A stretch of DNA of 10,273 nt from Lysobacterales bacterium. Its GTDB lineage: Bacteria; Pseudomonadota; Gammaproteobacteria; Xanthomonadales; SZUA-36. Position numbers and translations under genes: made by a program. Below, piece after piece: positions 6,688 to 10,273 of this stretch; position 1 is the first letter of the stretch, and every line of letters begins with the position of its first letter. The notes beneath the pieces were generated by a model. The model saw only the letters and a program-made list of their open reading frames with translations, was not told the origin of the DNA and ran no database searches. The DNA is taken from NCBI GenBank assembly GCA_013213875.1, contig JABSSV010000034.1, positions 1-10,273 on the forward strand, written 5' to 3'.

Positions 6688-6702
6688 GGGCGCGAAGCGC
6701 CC
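6688..6702. terminator. GC-rich hairpin between convergent SLOG and acs genes
   Basis: GGGCGC (6688-6693) and GCGCCC (6697-6702) form a perfect six-pair stem with loop GAA. It occupies most of the 32 bases between the two converging stop codons, so it could end both transcripts. There is no T-run on either side, so it is not a classical intrinsic terminator. Confidence 0.4.
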
Positions 6703-6709
6703 AGCGCGG

Positions 6710-8656
6710 TTAGCGGTTCATGCGATTGTCGATCAGCTGCGCAACCACTTCCGGTTCGGCCAGCGTAGAAGTATCCCCCAGGTTGCTGTAGTCGTTCTCC
6801 GCGATCTTGCGCAGGATACGACGCATGATTTTTCCTGAGCGGGTTTTCGGTAGGCCGGGCGCCCACTGAATATGATCCGGTGTGGCGATGGGGCCGATCT
6901 CTTTGCGCACCCAGTCGCGCAGGGCGGTGCGCAAAGCCTCGCTGGGCACCTCCCCTGCATTCAGGGTGACATAAACATAGATGCCCTGACCCTTGATGTC
7001 GTGTGGATAGCCGACCACGGCCGCTTCCGCGACCGCATCATGCGCCACCAGGGCGCTTTCCACCTCGGCGGTGCCCATGCGGTGACCGGAGATGTTGAGC
7101 ACGTCATCGACCCGTCCGGTGATCCAGTAATAGCCATCCTCATCACGACGACAACCATCGCCGGTAAAGTACAGCCCCTCGTACTGGGAAAAGTAGGTGT
7201 CGATAAAGCGTTGGTGATCGCCATAGACGGAACGCATCTGTCCGGGCCAGCTGTCGGTCATGACCAGATAGCCTTCGGCGGCGCCTTCCAACTGCGTGCC
7301 ATCCTGGTCCACCAGCGCGGGCTGAATGCCTGGCAGCGGTGTGCTGGCTGAACCGGGTTTGAGGTCCGTGGCGCCGGGCAGGGGGGAGATCAGGATGCCG
7401 CCGGTTTCTGTTTGCCACCAGGTATCCACGATGGGACAGCGCCCGTCACCCACCACATGGTAATACCACTCCCAGGCCTCCGGGTTGATGGGTTCGCCCA
7501 CGGAGCCGAGCAGGCGCAGGGACGCCCGGGAAGTGGCCTTGACCGGCCCTTCGCCCTCACGCATGAGCGCCCGAATGGCAGTCGGGGCTGTATAGCAGAT
7601 ATTAACCTGATGCTTGTCCACCACCTGCCAGAAACGGCTGGCGTCCGGATAGTTGGGCACCCCTTCGAACATGAGTGTGACCGCGCCATTGGCCAGCGGG
7701 CCATAGACGATATAGCTGTGACCCGTTACCCAGCCGACGTCGGCCGTACACCAGTAAATATCGCCCGGCTGATAGTCGAAGACCATTTCATGGGTGTAGC
7801 TGGCATAGACCAGATAGCCGCCGGTGGTGTGCAGCACCCCTTTCGGTTTGCCCGTAGAGCCGGAGGTATAAAGGATGAATAGTGGATCCTCGGCCTGCAT
7901 TTCTTCGCAGGGACATTCGGTACTGACCGTGGCTTCGGCTTCATGCAGCCAGACATCACGCTCCTGGTTCCAGGCCGTGGCGGCGCCGGTATTGCGCACC
8001 ACTAGCACCCGCTGCAGCACCTCGCTGACGCCGGGCCGCTCCGCGGCCGCATCTACGTTGGCTTTCAGCGGCACGCCGCGACCACCGCGCACGCCTTCGT
8101 CGGCGGTAATGACCACGCTGGATGCGCAATCCAGAATGCGGCCTGCCAGGGCTTCCGGGGAAAAGCCACCAAAGACCACCGAGTGAATGGCGCCGATGCG
8201 GGCGCAGGCCAGCATGGCTACGGCCGCATCAACGATCATGGGCATGTACAGGGTAACGCGGTCGCCTTTGCTGACACCGAGTTGTTTCAGCACGTTGGCC
8301 ATGCGGCAGACGCGTTCATGCAGCTCGCGGTAGGACACATGCGCATCGCGGGTCGGGTCGTCCCCTTCCCAGATGATGGCCGTTTGGTCACCGCGACTGG
8401 CCAGATGGCGATCCACGCAGTTGTAGCACACATTCAGGGTGCCATCTTCAAACCAGCGTATGCGCACGTCATCCCGGGACCAGTGCACGTCTTTGACCTG
8501 GCTAAAGGGCTGCATCCAGTCAATGCGCTGGGCCTGTTCGGCCCAGAAGGCTGCGTTGTCTGCCTGGGCGGCTGCCGTGAGCGCCTCGTACTGTGCCTTG
8601 CTGGTCCGCGTGCGGGCCTTGGCGGCCTCTGATACGGGATACACCCTCTGTTCCAT
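6710..8656 (-). CDS. acs: Acetyl-CoA synthetase, AMP-forming
   Basis: This 648-residue cytosolic enzyme activates acetate: acetate, ATP and CoA give acetyl-CoA, AMP and pyrophosphate, feeding acetate into the TCA and glyoxylate cycles. The sequence is full length and intact. The ATP-binding motif YTSGSTGKPKG is at 263-273, and WWQTETGG is at 413-420, where Trp414 restricts the pocket to acetate. GDGCRRDEDGYYWITGRVDD is the hinge region, and PKTRSGKIMRR contains Lys609, the catalytic lysine that is reversibly acetylated in Salmonella Acs. The ATG at 8656-8654 gives the standard N-terminus. AGGAG lies 11 bases before it, slightly far but usable. A promoter candidate is listed separately. I looked for a CRP site, which controls E. 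coli acs, and found none convincing. The gene converges on the SLOG gene and is divergent from the M48 peptidase; nothing suggests a functional link to either. Confidence 0.98.
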   Translation of the reverse strand: MEQRVYPVSEAAKARTRTSKAQYEALTAAAQADNAAFWAEQAQRIDWMQPFSQVKDVHWSRDDVRIRWFEDGTLNVCYNCVDRHLASRGDQTAIIWEGDDPTRDAHVSYRELHERVCRMANVLKQLGVSKGDRVTLYMPMIVDAAVAMLACARIGAIHSVVFGGFSPEALAGRILDCASSVVITADEGVRGGRGVPLKANVDAAAERPGVSEVLQRVLVVRNTGAATAWNQERDVWLHEAEATVSTECPCEEMQAEDPLFILYTSGSTGKPKGVLHTTGGYLVYASYTHEMVFDYQPGDIYWCTADVGWVTGHSYIVYGPLANGAVTLMFEGVPNYPDASRFWQVVDKHQVNICYTAPTAIRALMREGEGPVKATSRASLRLLGSVGEPINPEAWEWYYHVVGDGRCPIVDTWWQTETGGILISPLPGATDLKPGSASTPLPGIQPALVDQDGTQLEGAAEGYLVMTDSWPGQMRSVYGDHQRFIDTYFSQYEGLYFTGDGCRRDEDGYYWITGRVDDVLNISGHRMGTAEVESALVAHDAVAEAAVVGYPHDIKGQGIYVYVTLNAGEVPSEALRTALRDWVRKEIGPIATPDHIQWAPGLPKTRSGKIMRRILRKIAENDYSNLGDTSTLAEPEVVAQLIDNRMNR

Positions 8657-8695
8657 GAGCGCTACTGCTCCTGTGCTGATTTTTTGAAGTGCTCC

Positions 8696-8723
8696 ATTCT
8701 AACCGTGCTCAGCGTTACCACAA
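8696..8723 (-). promoter_or_regulatory. Candidate sigma70-type promoter for acs
   Basis: On the minus strand, TTGTGG (8723-8718) and TAGAAT (8701-8696) are separated by 16 bases. The -10 has one mismatch to TATAAT and the -35 matches three of six. Transcription would begin near 8689, leaving a leader of roughly 33 bases that includes the AGGAG at 8672-8668 before the acs ATG. The geometry is good but the -35 is weak. Confidence 0.45.
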
Positions 8724-8737
8724 GCCCGGTCTGCGGC

Positions 8738-8753
8738 GGCGCCGGTTGGCGCC
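8738..8753. other. GGCGCC hairpin in the divergent acs / M48 region
   Basis: GGCGCC at 8738-8743 and again at 8748-8753 can form a six-pair stem with loop GGTT. Because GGCGCC is its own reverse complement, it is both a direct and an inverted repeat. It lies in the 173 bases between the divergent starts of acs and the peptidase gene, upstream of both probable transcription starts, so it cannot be a terminator for either. It may be a binding site or chance in GC-rich DNA. A TATGAT at 8798-8803 could be the -10 for the peptidase gene, but no matching -35 is visible. Confidence 0.4.
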
Positions 8754-8829
8754 TCGGGGCTGGTGCGCCCGGTGCCGCATGGCGCGCTTCTCTGGGCTAT
8801 GATTGAGGGGTCCAATACAGGAGCTGCCC

Positions 8830-9642
8830 ATGGCCCGACGCGCTGGCAAACTGTCGATCTTTCCCCTGCTGATCTTTGGCGCCTATGCCGCCTGGTTCTG
8901 GTTCTCGAACCAGGAAACGGTGCCCATTACCGGCCGCTCGCAGGTGGTCAGCATGGACACGAAGCAGGAGATGGCGCTGGGCATCCAGTCCTACCGCGAG
9001 TTGCTGTCCCAGGAGCGCATCCTGCCGGACAGCCACCCCTCAGTGCAGCAGGTGCGCGCCATTGGTCGGCGCATCGCCGCCGCGGCCGCGGATATTGATC
9101 CGGGCTTTGAGTGGGAATTCAACGTGATTGAATCATCCCAGGCCAACGCCTTCGCCCTGCCCGGGGGCAAGGTGGCCGTGTACACGGGCATTTTGCCCAT
9201 TGCGGAAAATGAGGATGGCTTGGCGGTAATCATGGGGCATGAGATTTCCCATGCGCTGGCCCGTCATGGTGCCGAGCGCATGGCCATGCAGAAGCTCACC
9301 AGCCTGGGTGTTATGGCCACCGGCGTGGCGGTCAGTGATATGGATCGCGGCCAGCAGCAGATGATCATGGGTGCTCTGGGTGTGGGCGCCCAGTACGGCC
9401 TGCTATTGCCCTTCTCCCGCGATCACGAGTCAGAGGCTGATTACATGGGCCTGGTGCTGTTGGCGGAAGCCTGTTTTGACCCTCAGGAGGCGCCGGCGCT
9501 TTGGCGTCGCATGGACAGTCATGGTGGCGCTGCGCCACCCCAGTGGCAGTCCACCCATCCCAGTTCCAAGACGCGCGTGCGGCAGTTCGAGCAATGGATG
9601 CCAGAGGCGCTGGCCCTGCGCCAGGAGGCCTGCGGCTTCTGA
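8830..9642 (+). CDS. M48-family zinc metallopeptidase, membrane-anchored
   Basis: This 270-residue periplasmic-facing protease belongs to the M48 group that includes LoiP, YcaL and BepA, which take part in envelope protein quality control. Zinc ligands are visible: HEISH gives His137 and His141 with catalytic Glu138, and SRDHESEAD places the third ligand at Glu200. Other family marks are NAFALPGGKVAVYTG (106-120) and THPSSKTR (242-249). An N-terminal hydrophobic segment (about 8-26) after basic residues acts as a signal anchor or signal peptide. There is no lipobox cysteine, unlike LoiP and YcaL, which are lipoproteins. The frame is open from 8803, but the ATG at 8830 is preferred because AGGAG (8819-8823) sits six bases before it and MARRAGK is a natural signal start. 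It is divergent from acs and converges on the rhomboid gene four bases after its stop. Confidence 0.93.
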   Translation: MARRAGKLSIFPLLIFGAYAAWFWFSNQETVPITGRSQVVSMDTKQEMALGIQSYRELLSQERILPDSHPSVQQVRAIGRRIAAAAADIDPGFEWEFNVIESSQANAFALPGGKVAVYTGILPIAENEDGLAVIMGHEISHALARHGAERMAMQKLTSLGVMATGVAVSDMDRGQQQMIMGALGVGAQYGLLLPFSRDHESEADYMGLVLLAEACFDPQEAPALWRRMDSHGGAAPPQWQSTHPSSKTRVRQFEQWMPEALALRQEACGF

Positions 9643-9656
9643 AGCGCTAACGCTTC
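9641..9656. terminator. Hairpin shared by the M48 and rhomboid gene ends
   Basis: GAAGCG (9641-9646) and CGCTTC (9651-9656) pair perfectly around the loop CTAA. The stem starts inside the M48 TGA stop and its right arm is the last codons of the rhomboid gene; the loop contains the rhomboid stop. It could serve as a compact two-way terminator, but neither side has a T-run. Confidence 0.4.
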
Positions 9657-10252
9657 CAGGTCATGCTGGGGCGCCAGCCCCAGTACCAGAGCAGCGCCGC
9701 ACCACCGATGAGCCCGCCCAGGTGCGCGAAGTGGGCCACCTGCGGCATGGTATCCGTGACTCCAAACAGCAGCTCCACGGCCGCATAGATGAGCACAAAC
9801 CATTTCGCCTTGATCGGCACCGGCAGGAAAATAAGAAAAATCCGGTTGTTGGGAAACATCACCCCGAACGCCAGCAGCAGGCCAAAGACCGCGCCGGAAG
9901 CGCCAATGGTCGGGTACATGCCGCCGTTCAGCTGTTGCACTAACAGCTGGGTCAAGGCGGCACCCAGCAGGCACACCACGTAGTACAGCAAAAAGCGTTG
10001 GCTGCCCCAGACCCGTTCGATTTGCAGCCCGAACATCCACACGGCAAACAGATTGAAGAAGATATGGTTAAAGCTGCCATGCAAAAAGCCATAGCTGATT
10101 AGCTGCCAGGGCTGAAAACGCCCGCTCTCCAGGGGCCACAGGGCCAGGGAGGCCGGCAGTCCACCCTGGAGCAGGAAGATGATGACGCACAGGCCGATGA
10201 TTATCAGCGCGACCGGCGGGTTGGTCAGGCTCGGGTTCAGGGGTCGATTCAT
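9647..10252 (-). CDS. Rhomboid-family intramembrane serine protease
   Basis: This 201-residue inner-membrane protease has the six-helix bacterial rhomboid core. The catalytic dyad is Ser119 in GASG (117-120) and His177 in HFAHLGG (174-180). HGSFNHIFFN (58-67) carries the conserved His and Asn residues that stabilise the oxyanion site. Hydrophobic helices appear at about 14-30, 48-76, 87-107, 115-133, 137-162 and 172-192. It is the short type without the extra N-terminal domain of GlpG, so the substrate is unknown. The ATG at 10252-10250 is at the normal position for the family; no clear Shine-Dalgarno is seen in the 21 bases before the window ends, and the start lies in a palindrome. Its gene is convergent with the M48 peptidase gene, so two membrane proteases end four bases apart; shared regulation is not implied. 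Confidence 0.95.
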   Translation of the reverse strand: MNRPLNPSLTNPPVALIIIGLCVIIFLLQGGLPASLALWPLESGRFQPWQLISYGFLHGSFNHIFFNLFAVWMFGLQIERVWGSQRFLLYYVVCLLGAALTQLLVQQLNGGMYPTIGASGAVFGLLLAFGVMFPNNRIFLIFLPVPIKAKWFVLIYAAVELLFGVTDTMPQVAHFAHLGGLIGGAALLWYWGWRPSMTWKR

Positions 10253-10258
10253 GAATCG
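10245..10258. repeat. Perfect 14-bp palindrome over the rhomboid start codon
   Basis: CGATTCATGAATCG at 10245-10258 reads the same on both strands and contains the start codon (10252-10250). It may be an operator half hidden in the coding start, or chance. The mRNA could not fold it as a hairpin because it has no loop, so a protein-binding role would be at the DNA level. Confidence 0.5.
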
Positions 10259-10273
10259 TCTCGGGACGGTCGG

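Noticed and set aside
8697..8725. A CRP-like site upstream of acs
   Set aside because: TGTGG followed by GAGCAC keeps too little of the TGTGA-N6-TCACA pattern and overlaps the candidate promoter core.
1..10273. tRNA, rRNA, CRISPR array, insertion sequence, integrase or attachment-site repeats
   Set aside because: None is recognisable by reading; there is no transposase-like protein and no regularly spaced long repeat.

Overview
The window reads as chromosomal DNA from a gammaproteobacterium with a high G+C genome. The main taxonomic clue is a YcgL-domain protein, a family I know from Gammaproteobacteria. An ExbD, a full-length AMP-forming acetyl-CoA synthetase, an M48 peptidase and a rhomboid protease fit the same picture. 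I cannot name the genus. I see no rRNA, tRNA, transposase, integrase or CRISPR array.

Left part (1-2163): a 57-residue glycine-rich membrane peptide gene comes first. About 300 bases without a convincing gene follow, holding three copies of an 8-base repeat and some short hairpins. Next come an ExbD-type energy-transducer subunit without a visible ExbB or TonB partner and, 13 bases later, a D-2-hydroxyacid (glycerate/hydroxypyruvate) dehydrogenase. A convergent ycgL gene meets the dehydrogenase tail to tail; both stop codons share the palindrome CTAG.

Central part (2261-6677): this looks accessory. A secreted, cysteine-containing protein of unknown family, with lower G+C than its surroundings, is followed on the same strand by two large genes that overlap by 13 bases. 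The first encodes a TIR domain with an intact putative catalytic glutamate, one membrane segment and a long TPR-like region predicted to lie in the periplasm. The second encodes a SLOG-like Rossmann domain fused to two pairs of transmembrane helices resembling tandem SLATT-type membrane effector units. TIR domains make signals from NAD, and SLOG domains sense or process such nucleotides. The pair therefore looks like a membrane-bound relative of Thoeris-type TIR/SLOG signalling: envelope sensing by TPR, a possible nucleotide signal from TIR, and a membrane response by SLOG-4TM. The domains and gene overlap are readable in the sequence; the immune or signalling role is inference.

Right part (6678-10273): acetyl-CoA synthetase (acs, minus strand) converges on the SLOG gene across a GC-rich hairpin. 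It is divergent from a membrane-anchored M48 metallopeptidase, with a plausible sigma70-type promoter for acs between them. The peptidase converges on a rhomboid intramembrane serine protease gene, and a short hairpin straddles both stop codons. The rhomboid start codon lies inside a perfect 14-base palindrome.
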